This document shows positions 24,333-39,300 of a DNA stretch of 64,000 bases, piece after piece. Origin of the DNA: Sipunculus nudus (taxonomy: Eukaryota; Annelida; Sipuncula; Golfingiida; Sipunculidae); assembly GCA_026874595.1 (NCBI GenBank), contig CM049321.1:4767479-4831478 (forward strand), read 5' to 3'. The notes beneath the pieces were generated by a model, which saw only the letters and a list, made by a program, of their open reading frames with translations, was not told the origin of the DNA and did no database searches. The translations under genes and the position numbers were made by a program. Position 1 is the stretch's first letter, and every line of letters starts with the position of its first letter.

Positions 24333-26571
24333 CTACAAAATTGCGATAATTAAAATTCGCTAATATTCTATGTATAGATAAATCTTCAATTTTTTATGGT
24401 TGCGTATACAACAATATACTTTAATCAAACCGCCTTTATTATTTAATTGTGTAAGTTTAGACAAAATATGAATGGTGAATTTAATTTAATATGGCCCATT
24501 ATAGATTTCGAGTGACATAATGACCTAAATGCAAGTATTCCTTTGCAATTATTAACGATACAAACAGTAACGGTAAGCATAGTCACACAAAGTCTTACCT
24601 GTTCTAAGTCAAACTGTGTGACAGTTTTTGTGAGGTTTCCTAAAAATACAATATGTATATTTCTTTAATCAAATTCCATCCATTTACTGTCGTGCCTGTA
24701 GAATGAATAAATGAGTCGTCTAAAAGAAGATAACTTTTTTCGGCATCGAGCAGAATAGTTTGGGATTTAATGGGCGTGGCGTCTGTCAGCAAGAAAAGTA
24801 ACTTTTACAAGTGAAAAAAGGTAATAAAACGGACCAAAATAAACATGTTTGCATGGTAGAAAGATGAAGATATCTAAACCTGGCATCCTGGTCGTTACAG
24901 CGTAGGTAACGCTCGTTTTGATGTCTGAAGTTTGGTAATTTGATTTCTGTTGATTTCTGGCTTCCCTCTGGAAAGTAAGCTTATTCGACTAAACTTTAAT
25001 CAAGGTAAAATGCAAAACTTAAATGATAATATTAAAATTTCTGAAGTCATTATGTTCAAAAATGTTTTCTTAATGATAAAAAAAGAATATACATATAATA
25101 CATTGAACAAATGAAAGCAAAATCAGGAAATATATTTCATCTTGTGTATGAAAACTTTGCTGACCACGAATTATACGATAAAGATATGTGTATGTTATAT
25201 ACAAGATATTTGAATGTTATACTTGAAAAAAAAATCATAGTGAGGTACTGAGGGCAGGTCGATAAGATAGTGAACGAAAGTGGGATAACCAAGCTCGAAA
25301 AAACATAGAAAACGGCCTTTAAAAGCCAACCCTAAAATACCGAGGGCCAGTGCATGGTCTATCCCATTCACAGTATGAAGTACATACTGTTATGCTGAGG
25401 TATGCTATAACACTTTGGTTTATCATAAAACTGATGTCAAAATTCATCTTTTACATACTTCAACAACAAATATAACTTAACTTGTGAAATTGTGGAGAGT
25501 CGTCTTACTTATGAACATGAGGCAAGCATACAGTGTCAAAAGACTACGGTTAAGTTTTTTTTTTTTAAATTGCTCCTAAGACACATACGTAGAGACATTT
25601 TTGTTTAAAATTTAACCTCAAACATTTTTCATTTCCAGTGAGAAATATTTTCTCATGGGCTTTCTTCAGGCGGGAGGACGTTTCTACTCAAAACGAACCT
25701 CTCTTAGCTTTAAGGATTAGGGGTAGGGCAGGGATTATCAACATAGGTTACAGTTCAAGGAAACACCTGTTAATATTGCACATGTGTATGCTTACATGAT
25801 AGCACCTATTCTTTGAAGTCCTTAGCACAAAACATGGATGATTGTTCATAGTTCCTGAAATTTGCCTTGAAACAATTCTGAATCCGACCGCTTGATGCGG
25901 ACTCCTAAACAATACCTCTCTAATTGATTAATTTCGGTAAATATTGTCATTGTTTTAGGCAGAACTATGTATTTAAGACTATCTTACCGTGGCAAGTTCA
26001 TTTTCCTTAATACTTTCTTGGGTAGTGCATGATTCTTTCTACAAAAAAAACCCCCACATTTTGCACAATTTCGAAACATGGTTCAGTTCAGTGCAGAAAA
26101 AAACTGATTGATATGACACCAATATTACAATAGAGACCTGCACGGGTTCATCGTTAGAATGTTTATTTTTTATGACTTATTTTGTTTCTTAAGATTTATT
26201 CGGTTACGTATAGTGAAAAATAAGCAACATGACTCTGTTTACAACATTCTCCCAGCTTTGTACAAAATCGATACAGAAGTACACTGAAATGGGATCCTTA
26301 CCAGACCAGAAAAATGTTGGTATCCTCTTGGATATTTTTCAATTATGCTGATGAGTCCTCGGGTGTGTAACTTTAAATCAAAATGAAAGCACTTATAAAC
26401 GCGTGTCTTGGGAAACATAAATGCAGATCAAAATTGCAGTGAGCTTCTATAAAGCTTTAACTTCACCTGACATTAATCCAAGGGATTAGCGTGGTCTCGC
26501 CATGGGGGCGGGGTACTTTTTGGACTTATTACCAAAACCGTTACTGGTTTCATCACACACACACACACACA

Positions 26572-26635
<64 letters not shown>

Positions 26636-26918
26636 CTATACTTCGTTCACCTAGAAAGCTCCCCAGTGGAAGTTGTAATCTTTGCCTAGAAAAAAAGGTC
26701 CAAATCATAACGCTCCCCAAGACACAAAGATCAGAGCTCATTTCCAGATGCAGACATAATCATAATCCCCCCCCCCCCCCACACTCCCACCTGACCATGG
26801 CTGAGTGCTTCGGCACGTAATTACATAATGTCACCAACCGATCCTTATCATTTCACATCTGATGATTGCGGCAGCATGAAAACACGTGTTAATGTGTAAC
26901 TGAACATTTTCGTTGTAA

Positions 26919-26975
<57 letters not shown>

Positions 26976-29900
26976 GCGTGTTTGTTGGTCATGTTTATAA
27001 AGATTCAATAGGAAAATTATCTATTTCCCCTATATTAAAAGTAGAAACCTTTTGGCTCTCTTCTTGACTAAATTCATTTACTCTCGGCTAGTCTCCCGAG
27101 GCTAATAAAATTAGTCCAGGGGCCAATCCTGAAATTTTAAGTTTTCCTGCACAAGTGAGAACAAGCACACTTGTAATTGCGTCTGAAGTGTAGGTCCATG
27201 ACATGCCACTTTTAATAAGATTAATGTGATTATTTCAAAATCTCTAAATAACAATATAATTTTTACACTCGATTCCATTGTTATATTATAATTTTATTGT
27301 GAAAGAAACACGTTTCATGGATTATAATTCTCATTATTTAACGATGCATTCAAGACATAATGTCATGACTCGTTCATGCATCTAACACGTTTGAACCTTC
27401 TAATGATTGAATTTCATAAAAGATATTTCACAAAAATTCAAATACCCAGTGAATAGTTATTTAAGCAGTGATTAAAATAGTTAGAATATCAATAAAAAAG
27501 TAAAAAAGTAAATTTTAAGAAACTCCGGTTTCATGTTAGGTATATTGAGTTTATAGCTTTACTTGTCCTCAGGCAAGTTCTGCTTTTCTGCTCGATTGTT
27601 TAGCCATGCAAGATATACTCGTAAATATATCTGCAAACATCCAAAACTTATTCTGCTACTTCCTACGAATTTGGTATTTAAAATTCATTTCAAAATTAAC
27701 TGTACCCTTGTCCACACAAAGGGTTTGGCCGGCATGAAATACTTAACAACGTATATAGGATAAAACTATTATAACTAGGCAACCTATTCAGAAAGAAACA
27801 ATTGTAATTTTCTTGCTTTTAAAGCCTTCATTATGAACTATAAACTGGACTGAATGTGTATATATGAAAAAATGCGCCTGTTAGTTAAGTAAAACTACGG
27901 TTTTCGGTATACTGACTTGGGCACTGTGAATTTAAAAACGGTGCATATGCAAGTATATACGTATAAAGGCCTATTAACAAATATATAACTTTGTTTGGGC
28001 ACCAAAACCAGTTTACTTTCTTATCTGACGAATTTCTGAATTCTATAAACCTTTTGTTTTTATATGTATTATAATTAAAAGAAAAGTATAAAATGTTTTG
28101 CATTATTATTATTCAATTATTATTATTATTGTATGTAAAAACTATCTTTTGCCAATTCGGTATAGCCTATATAGTTTTAGTAACCGGGGGGGGGAATCGA
28201 ACACGCCTTCCCTACGCCCTTGTTATTTAGAACTACTCTGAGAGGGATCATATAATACTTTATATAACGCTACCGCAGATATATTTAATCACAAACTCAT
28301 AAATTTGAGAAAAAAGTTAAGCTATCACGTCATTTATAAACGTTTCGATCTTGCTATATATCAAGTGCAAGAAGCATTTTTATCCTGTAATATATATATG
28401 TATACCTGCACACACACATAAATGCAAATTTGATTTCCGTCAAATGTTACTCCTGAAATTAATAATATTTTATCGAAAACATGCCGATATGAATAGAACA
28501 CGGCGATATGAATATGCTGAAATATTAAATTCGCTTCCTTAAGATATAGGTCACACAAATAACGCCATATGAGAAAATGGTATTTAATCATACCGGATCA
28601 TAGTCTGTCGATTTAGCACCGTAACGCAACAGAATACGCTCTGCATTCCGATGCCCTTTATATCTTGCAATGTGTAAAGCAGTTACGTCTCTAAAAACAA
28701 CAATCTGAAAAAATCCATAATGTATCAGGCACGGACCAAAAAAAAACAGTCCGAGTGAGATATCAAAATTAACATGAATAATTAATTATCCAAACAAACT
28801 CAGTTAAAGCTATTAGCGGTGACTTTTAATAATGGATAATAACTCTAATATATACAAATAAGATGTTATACACAAACAACACATTTAACATCTGCTGCAA
28901 ATTTTTTAGAAGAAAAATTCCATTTATTCCATATGTTCTTAGTTGGTTTAAAGTGTGTCACATTCTTTTCAGGTTCTTCTTCATTTGTGTGAATTTTTCA
29001 TGTGAAGAAGTGAGCAAGATTTGTGTTCCAATGCTGGACATTTAAATAATACATAACACTGGTATTATTCTAATTAAAGAAACCCAAATAAATCGTAATA
29101 ATTGATTTTAATTAATTGTGTAATATTTGTGAGGCTATAAACTATAGTTGGTATGGTTATACAATGAGTAATACAGACGGTCTACCTCTGCTTTTGCTTC
29201 AACGTTTGCCCCGTTGTTTATTAATACGTCAAGTACTTGAGGATTTCCATATAGTGCTGCTATGTGAAGCGGAGTAAGCTGGAACTAATGAGAGTCAAAA
29301 GATCCAGACAATGTTTAACAGTTTCATTAGTGTTTTTTTTTAATACTGGAAGCTTTGTATGAAACAAAAAATTCAAATGGCTGCGTGCAATGGACCTTTT
29401 CCTCAAGCATGCCATTTAGCATGATTGTCGTCTGCTGTGTTTAGTAAAAAAAAAAAACCCGTCGTTACTTATGTCAATTGAATGTAAACATAAACTACAG
29501 ACCTCGGCAAGAACCAAAAAAACGTAAAAGATAAAGTATTTCTATTAAGTTTTCCTTATCAATATGGCAGCCAAACATTCAGTGTCATTTGTGGCTGGCA
29601 GGTGGCGCTAGAGAGGTTGAAAGGGTTTTTTATATCTTCTGTCTGATGTACACTAATTTCTTAACAATATATACATATATACATTCTTTAACACATCTAT
29701 CTGCTTACTAATGTAGCCTTCTCGACAGCTACTGTTTGCAACGACGATTTAACATAATATTAAGAATATAAGTTCCATATATACTAATTTAAAAATGAAA
29801 TCGTACCATGGTTTTAGCTTCAAGATCAGCACCGTTCCGGAGTAATATGAGAACAGGTTGCCGAATATCCACACCGGCGGCAATATGCAATGTGGTTCTC

Positions 29901-30256
29901 CCAAACTAGGAAATTGAATAGTCTTTTGAAATAAATGTGTTTTTGTATTCGAAGGTCAAACCAGGTCATGTAAAACATTTTTAAATTTTATCAAAATCTC
30001 AATATTGATGTTGAAACCGAATAGGTGTTATTATGTATGAACGGAGGTTGAATCACGAGCCATCCTCACTAACTTATTTCAAATTATTATCACACAGTTT
30101 TGAAAATCTATCTGATTCAATATTACAAATGATCATGGGTATGTTAACACCTACCATATCCTTAGAATTAACATCCGCGCCCATTTTTAGTAGAATTTCC
30201 ATAGCTTTTCCTTGGCCCTTACTTGCAGCCAAATGCAGTGGAGTGTCAAGGTACTT

Positions 30257-30308
<52 letters not shown>

Positions 30309-33300
30309 AAATATACTGTAAATATATACTGTCTAGCAATATTACTGGATATGTGTAAAGAGTGTTGCATTTTTAGATATCTAAAAATCTATATAACGAG
30401 CAAACTCTGGAGTGTTATTACTTTCAAGTCGTTCGTATATATTATGTAATACTGTATAACATGTGTATAAATATTCTTATACCAGGGACAAACATGTATT
30501 AAACATGATTATAATTTCTCCATGTAACATCTCTAGGAAAGCTATGCTGATAAATAAAGGAGACTATCTAAAAGCTACGATATCCCTTATTTTCATAAAT
30601 ACCTTCTCCTTACAAATACCTTCTTCCTAATCGAGTTACATTTTAAGATCGGAATAATACACAATATTCTTACAATTGTCTTGGCATTAATATTCGCGCC
30701 ATATTTCATCAAAATGTTCATGGATTCGGAATCGCCAAAAAAAGAAGCCATATGGAGAGCAGTACCAGGTATCTGTAGGAACATAATTTCATATCACATA
30801 ATATTACGCTATAAATAATATAACTTTTAAATGGAATCCAGTAAATGAATATCTCCTTGTTTTTAATAGTCCTAGCACAATTTACCGATTTGACGCTAAG
30901 TCAAATCAATTCTCAGACAAGAAATAATAATATAACTAGATTTGATCCATAGTTTCTTGTAACATTGCCTTGCTGTACACTTGTCTGGTATCTCTATTAC
31001 ATTCGAGAATGTTTTACACAACTCTACATTCAGATTAGCAATCTCTTCTTTCTGTTGAATTGACTGTTCATATTTTACTCGATCATAATAAAATATCATC
31101 AGTATACAAAGCGTTACTTCTATTTTCGCTCTTGGCAGTTATTTCTCCGATCGCTACCAGTTCTCTTTTAAAGAATTATTTTGTGGGGTCAATATCCAAA
31201 TATTGTGAAAAGGTCTGTAAACCTACGTACCTTGTCCCCCGCCTCAACATCGGCACCCATTTTAAGCAATACTTCCATGGTTTTCAGATGACCCATCGCC
31301 AAATGCAGTGGGGTGAATCGATTCTATGTATATTAAAATTACATGAGTAGTTGTTATATAACCAAACTTAAACTGATTCATTTCAATTACACTATTTTAA
31401 AGAACATTGAACCATGATATCAAAATAAAGTTTTTAATATTGTATATGAAAAAGTGCAAATGAGGATTTTACTTAAAGAAAGTCGGTCATTATACTTATT
31501 TGTAGGTATATTTGTTTATTTTGTCATAATTGGTCTGGAGGATTCAATGAGGAAAGCTGCATTGGTCTTGTCATATATAACTGATAGTGGACGGTGTTTG
31601 CAGCTGACACACCAAAACTATAAGTAAAACATGTAGTAGATTTTGTCAACAGGTCTGAGTAACAAACACTCGAGATTTTATTATAATTCGGCCAGGTGCC
31701 CAGTACTATACGCCCAGTCACATATTACCGGTTGCACCACAAGTGGATTTAGTAGTTAATCCAAGTCAGTCTCAGTTGGATTGTGTTCAAACCTATTGAC
31801 CCGTCTGTAATGCCCTGTCACATTTTCTGTGTTTCGCGTCCCGGTTTGTTCTGGGGCATTACCGTGCCCTCTACCACGGTCAACCACAGTTTTCACTTTT
31901 CTTAGACAAAGTTTGAAAAAAATTGAAAACTTACCTGGTCAAGAGAATTTACATCCGCACCCTTCTGTAATAGAATCTCAACGGCTGTGTCAAGGCCAAT
32001 TCTCGCAGCAAGATGTAACGGGGTATGTCCACACTTAAGATACATTAAGTAGTAAGTTGTTTATTATCAAATGGTATATTTAAAATAATATATTAAACAT
32101 CACTGCAGTGTAAATGTCCATTAACAGCATGCGTACATGTATTTATCCAACAAAGTAGACGGTGGTGTCGTGGAAACTTTAGCCCTAATTTTTTAAAGTG
32201 TAAATCCAGATATTGTTTTCACAGAAACGATTGGAGAAAACAAAACAAAACAGAAATAAAGATCAATGCTCTCTTTAATGTAACGAATGAAAACACTACA
32301 AGCATTAGAAGCATTAAAAACATTAAAATGCCATATTAACAACTGATGTACCGATTGCCTGGGGATTCTCGCGTGAAATTTTGCAATTTTGGGAAGTTGT
32401 CTACTTCTGGGAAGGAAAAGTTGTTTTCAGCCATAACTGCGCCGTAACAATAGGGGACACTATTTGAATAATTTTGACGAACACATGATGTTCCCCGGAC
32501 AGTTTTACAGGTAACAGGTCTGTATATCGGGGCGCTCAGAATCATGTGTTAGTCCAATACCATATTTTGTACTTCGCAGCAGATTTCCCAAAGACCTGTT
32601 TAAATTTTTAAGGGGTCTAGTCATCTATAAAAGCATGTTGAGTTAACATAATGTAGATCCTTCTCTTTAAAATAAATTTGTACCTGCAAAAATATTGCCC
32701 TGAAACCGTTTGCTTACTCCTCTAAACGAATGTTAAAAACAAATACGCAGCGCGTGCATCGGCTGGCCACAACACGTCAATCATGAGATAACCTGACTGA
32801 CTTAACCCCAAAAGTGTGTAACAGGGCAAATTCACAGACCCTGTTTTCGTCCCCATTAGGAACGCACGGTTGTTCACCGTGTACTTCGGTCCGTGCATGC
32901 GTTCCACACGAATGGCCCTTTTTAGTTAGCCTTGAGCCAACTGTAGTGACAATTAGGTCGGTAAAACAAATGCTTTTGCTTTTCAAGTTAGTGGCTCGTG
33001 GTCATTTGTTGCCATTCCGTCGTAAACCTTGCTCCGATGTGACTGCATAAAACGTTACAGGAGGCACACTTGAGTTTGAGCTTTTGCTACAGCCGTACGC
33101 TTTGCAATGAGAACCACCAGGCACGTGGCCGTCATGAGGGTTATTGCCGTCATGTTCAACACAGTTTAGCCTCTATCCTCTCTTGATAGGGGTTTTTCTC
33201 TACTATATGAATAAACTGGTCGTCACACACTCTTGGCCTTCTCAGTCTGATTTTCACGCCCGGTTTTCCCCGTGGTGTTCCCCGTTCCATTGGAGCCCTA

Positions 33301-36300
33301 AGTGAGATATTTGTCAGGAGCCAAGAGGAGCCATGGACCAAGACACTATGACTTCTGTAGACAGTACACATCTCGGGTTGTCGCCGTGCAAGGAGGCATC
33401 TATGTTGTGTATGTCAGGACCTTCTCGGCAAATTGATAATTATTTCTTTTGTGTATTGTGAAAACAAAACACCATAACGGCTAGCATTCGCTTCGATGAA
33501 CTTTTTTTTGTGTATTGTGAATACTCAATACGACAAACATGCATTTTATATATATATAAAAAAACATTTTTATTTTTGCATATAAGTGTACTAAAAAAGG
33601 GCTGTTAGCAGTAAAGTGAAAATATACTGGTTCCAAATTGTTAGTGTGCATATCATCTTTTGTTATCAGTTATCATCGTGTCTACCTCTTTTCTGCTGGG
33701 TTGTTAAACATGGGGAATCTGTAGCTTTAATTACCAAATACTTTCAAGTCCATACGACAAATTTATGAAATTTATATTTTTTATTGTTTCGTAAGACCCA
33801 TTTTAAGTTTAAATATAATTGACGGAATGGCAACGTTCACAACAGATGAAAAGGAAAAACTGGCTAATGCCTTTGTCGAATTGGGTGCCAAACCAGATTT
33901 TGAAAATGTCGAGCCTTTTAAAACTGGGATAGAAAATTCTGGGAAAGATGATCGGGAAACCTGAACGGTTTCTAAGGTGTTGTACTCCCCCAAAATATTG
34001 GTATTTTCTGGAGATCCCAAAGACGCCAGTTTCGATCTTTGGCTCTATGAAGTGATGTGTCTCATGAAAGAGAGTACTTTTTCCGAAGATGTAACAATAA
34101 CATCAGTTATAAATTACTGAGGGGGATCCTGCTAAAATAGCAAGGCGCCTATGACCTTCTATTAGCTTGTCCACTCTGATTGACAAATTAGAAGGTATAT
34201 ATGGCACCGTTGATCTAGGTGGAACGGTTCTGGGACAGTTTTGTAGTGCTGGTCAGAAACTGGGAGAGGATTTAGCTACATGGAGTTGTAGAATAGAGGA
34301 TCTGTTAGAAAAAGTAAGAGAAAGTGGGCAAGTGTGTGATACGTCACAACCTGAACTGTTGTGGTCGCGTTTCTGGTCAGGCCTTAGACAACCTCTCAAA
34401 AATGTTTCAGGTCACTTGTATAAAAGCATTTCTGATTTTGACAAGCTCAGAGTTGAGATGAGGCGTATTGAAAACGAATTCAGCCTGAAAGAAGGTAAGT
34501 AAAAACCAGGGAATATTGTCATGGCGTAACGTGCGAGCAAGAATGTAAAAGTGAGTCGAATTCTGAATTATCTCAGCTTAAAACATTAGTATACAAACTA
34601 ACATCGAAAATAGACAAACTACAAGAGACCGAGAGTAAGCAGCAAAGTCAGGTTAATCACGGTATCAACGTAATGGGCCAAAGTCACGAACTTGAAGGGG
34701 CGACCTATTACGAGCAAGGTCCGTCAAGTCAGGAGGGTCAATCGGGTTGTGGGAGACAACCGCCACAGTGAAATGGTAGAGGTAGTTCCCGAGAGCGACG
34801 ACTTGACCACAATTTTGATAGATACTCGCAACAGGGAACTTTTTATCCCTCAAATAGGCCTAGAGCAGAACGTAGGTACAGGTATGAGTATACCGAGCAA
34901 GGTGAGCCAATATGTGCTAGGTGTCGTCAAGTTTGACATACAGGTAGGCTGTAGGGTTATCCTAGACCATATAAGACGCCCGTTAAACGACAACAGACCT
35001 GCATTGAGGACCGAAAAGCAAGGTCAAAGCCGGTTGGTCCACTCGACACGTCACTAGTAGGCAGTCAATGGGTCACATTTCGCTGCTTTATTGGATACTG
35101 GCTCGACTGTGTCGACTATTTTAGACACGTACTTCGAACACGAACTGTCAAATACTAGTCAAATTAGACCTCTGACAGACATTTTACTGAGACCGCAAGG
35201 GGACACAACATACCATACAAAGGCTATGTTGAATTAGAAATTTGTGTACCGGACTTGGGCGAAATATACATCTTGTCAGTTTTGGCCCTGGTAGTCCCAG
35301 AAACAAATTATAATTCAAGAGTCCCACTATTGTTTGGCACGAATGCACTACTCCAGTTCCTGTGCGACCTTTGACATGTAAAAGCTGTTGGAAGCAATAA
35401 TGCTTATCCATGGCAGTTGGCATTTAAAAATATGAGAATGCTAGAAATTCCTTCAAGAGAAAAAACAAAAAACGCGGCGTTGTAAGAAATACTTCCCCGG
35501 TTAAACTTGGTAGTAATTGTAGCATTATTGTAAATACGCAAGTTACAGATAAGTTTTTGCTATTGTTTGGTTGCCACACAGACGTCAAAAACAAATCAAT
35601 GCTACCAAAAGATGTTGAGATTACACCGGTCGTGTCTTACTTCAATTCGACTGAAGACATGCAATTGCCGGAAAGTATTTCAAATTTTCTTAGGCTACTG
35701 TAGTAGTACCAACCCGAGCTATACTGCGTGCAATTGAACCAGTAGAACTAGCTGAACTTCTTTCAGCATAGGTAGATACCGGTAAAGATTATAGTCAAAA
35801 TAATGATAAACCATCAAAGCGATACAGATCAGGGCAAAGGAGATCAAGACTTTTTGTCAAAATTCAGCTTTGATACTGATACAGTGTCACCTGACTCTTT
35901 GAAGAGTATAAAACAGTTACTCCTGAAATGGAAAGATGTGTTTTTAACAACATGACCTAGACATAGGGTATACAACTTTGACCAAACATAGAATATAACT
36001 GACAGATGAAACACCATTTAAGCAAACATTCCGACGGATTCCCCTTTTCATGTACAATGAAGTGATGGCTCATTTGAAGCAGTTGCTTGACAGGGACATT
36101 ATTAGGGGATCATCTAGTCCTTTCGCACGTAATGTTGTACAGGTTAGGAAAAAGGACAACACATTGAGAATGTGTATTGACTATCGACAGTTAAATCAAC
36201 CAACTATCAAAGACTGTTACGCACTATAGATGAATTCTTAGACTGTTTAGCGATTGCCAAATACTTTAGAGTATTAGATATGAAAAGTGGTTACCACCAG

Positions 36301-39300
36301 GTGGAAACAGTTGAGGAACACAAACCAAGGACGGCTTTTACGGTCGGACCACTTGGCTTTTATGAAATGAACCGCCTTGCGTTTGGTCTCTGTAATAGTC
36401 CGAGTACATACCAGCGTTTAATGGGGGAATGTTTAGGTACACTTAACCACAATGTTTGTTGTGTCTTTCTAGATGACATAATAGTGTATTCTAAAACAGA
36501 AGAAGAACATTTCAATAGGTTAGAAATGGTGTTTGATACTTCGCGTGAACATAATTTAAAACTAGCACCAAAGAAATGCAAATTCTTGCAAGAGAAAGTA
36601 AAGTATTTGGGACACATAGTGTCTGAAAAAGGGGTGGAATCTGACCCGGAAAAGATACAAAAAATTGTAGAATGGCCAATCCCCACTAATATTGATGAAG
36701 TCTGTAAGTTTCTTGGGTTTTCCGGGTATTATCGGAAATATGTACCTCACTATTCAAAGATAGCCCGACCTTTGAACGACCTTCTAGTAGGCTTAGACCA
36801 AACGGCCTAAAAGAAGAAAGGCCGTGCCACATCAACTCCACAGTTTGTGTGGGGTAAAGAACAACAAGACTCTTTTGATAAATAAAAGAACTACTCACTC
36901 AACCCCCAATCTTAGGTTATGCAATACCAGGGCAACAAAACACCTTGCATATTGACGCAAGTACAAAGGGACTTGGTGCAGTGCTCTATCAGAAACAAGG
37001 AGATGCAACGAAAGTCTTTGCATTCGGCAGTAGTGGTCTCTCACGTTCAGAGAAGAATTATAGTGCCCATAAGCTTGAGTTTCTAGCTCTGAAATGGGCT
37101 ATAGATGACAAATTTCATGATTATCTTTATGGTACCCCTTTCATGACATAAACTGACAATAATCCACTCACCTACGTGTTGACCAGCGCTAAATTAGATG
37201 CAACCGGCCACAGGTGGCTTGCAGCGTTGTCTACTTACAACTTTGACATGAAGTACTGCCCGGGACTTGTAGCGGTTCAGGTTGACGCCCTATCTAGGTT
37301 TCCCGGTTTAGACCAAGAGAATGAGGATATTATAAGCAATGAAACAATAAAAGCAATAGCACAGTCCCATCAAGGTCAAACAGGTTACATTGAAACATGT
37401 TGTATGAGTATAGATGACAGTGCTTTAAATCTGGGTGACAACCATACCGATTGATCATCGGAGTCCAATTACAGGTTTTGGAGGCACAGAGGGAAGATCC
37501 AACCTTGCACCAGTAAATTGGTTACGGAAGGTCGCAGGCCTACAGCCAAACAAATATTAAAGTTGCCCAACCTAGCGCCATTCCTTCGGGAATCTGAACA
37601 CTTCGTTTTGATACGAGGGGTCCTATACAGGAAAGTAAATAGTGATACCGGTAACTCATACCAACTGGTCTTGCCAAGTAAGTTTCAAAATGAAGTCCTA
37701 AATGGACTGCATGATGATGCGGGTCACCTAGGGCAGGGATAAAACATTGAGCTTAGTTAGAGAAAGGTTTTACTGGCCCAAAATGGCAAATGTGTTGAGG
37801 ACAAAATAAAGAACTGTTTACGCTGTAAAAGCAGGAAACTCCTACCAATGTGAGAGCACCATTGGTAAGTATCGAAACTACACAACCACTTGAGCTGGTA
37901 AGTATGGATTACTTGACCTTGGAAACTTCACAAGGGGGGTTTGGTTATCTCTTAGTGGTAACTGACCATTTTATAAAATACACCCGAGCCTATCCAACCA
38001 GTAACCAATCCGCACAAACAACCGCCAATGTGTTTTTCAACCAATTTGTGGTACACTATGGTTTCCCGCGGCGCATCATGGCCGACCAGGGCCGTCAGTT
38101 TGAAAGCAGGTCACTACAAGAACTTTGTAAACTAGCTAATATTCAGAAGTCAAGGACAACCATATTCCACCCTCAAACTGACGCGTGTACCGAACGCTTG
38201 AACAAAATTCTTTTAAATATGCTAGGAACCTTAGAGGATAAACAAAAAAGGAACTGGAAACAATACGTTGGCCCTCTAGTGCATGCTTACAATAGTACCC
38301 GTCACGAAACAACTGGGTTTAGCCCTTATTATTTAATGTTTGGCAGGCATCCGAGATTGGCGGTCGATTTTGCTCTTGCTCTTCCAAATAATGAATCAGA
38401 AACGAATGATGGGGCCAACGATATCGTATACATTTCATAGAAAACCTGAAACAAAGATTGCAGGAAGCATATGATTTAGCGAGCAAAACTTCCAGGAAAG
38501 GGCAAGCACGCCAAAAACGTAATTATGATCTCAGGGTGAGAGGGGGTACTGTAGAAGTAGGAGACAGAGTGCTTATCAAAGCTCTTTACTTTGATGGTAA
38601 ACATAATCTCGCCAATAAATAGGAGGAAGAGCCTTATATTGTAATGGATCAGCCAAACACAAGGATCTCAGTTTTTTAAGGTAAGGCGTGAGGACAAAAC
38701 AGGAGACATAAAACATTACACAGAAACATGCTTTTACCGATTGGCTCTTTACCCATACCATCAGATGAATTGGAATCCCTTTACGCTCCTGCAAGGGGAG
38801 GAGGTGAGTTGTTGAAATGTGATAGGACAGGCTCCAAGGCTAAAGACGGGGAGGATGACAGTGGTGAAGAAAGTGTCATCTGGTTGATGGTCACTAATAA
38901 AGGTTCTAGTGATAATGTAGATCCCTCTCAAACTGGAATAGAATCTCAAAGTAGTGAGACTGCTTCGCTTCATGAGCATTTACAACACCTGTTCCCGCTC
39001 CAAGGCGTTCAAAACTCCCGGCTAAATACAAAGATTACGATTTTTCCGCAATGTTTAAAACAAGGACTTTGTTATGTCGCAGTCTGTGGGAAACCAAGCG
39101 TCTTGGAAAAAGCGGGAGGAATTTGTTAATGCACTATTGTTACAAGGACAGTTTTCAAAATTGTCAGACAAAGTGTCTGAGGGGTTAATAAAATTTGTCG
39201 TAGGTTGCTAAGTGAATCAATATAAATATGTAAAATGTAAAAGAAATGTAAATAAATATGTAAAATGAAAACGCAATGTAAATACAAACAAAATACCACC

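Larger units (their letters stand above)
24968..28593 (-). other. Long intron (about 3.6 kb) with microsatellites and a hammerhead-like motif
   Basis: No ankyrin-like exon was found on the minus strand here. The intron holds two AT-rich arrays (26557-26635 and 26923-26975), a poly-C tract near 26768, and the hammerhead-like motif at 26854-26896. Confidence 0.6.

Noticed and set aside
26346-26370. CTGATGAGTCC followed by TCGGGTGTGTAAC, hammerhead-like
   Set aside because: GAAA is absent and stems I and III do not close; probably chance or a fully decayed motif.
28320-28372. Minus-strand GATCGAAACGTTTATAAATG near CTTGATATA
   Set aside because: Looks like a relic of a ribozyme-like repeat tail, but the CUGANGA core is lost and stem II cannot form.
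38728-39129. 133-codon + strand frame as an independent host gene
   Set aside because: It lies between integrase and the polypurine tract of gypsy element 2 and is most simply the degraded 3' end of its pol region.
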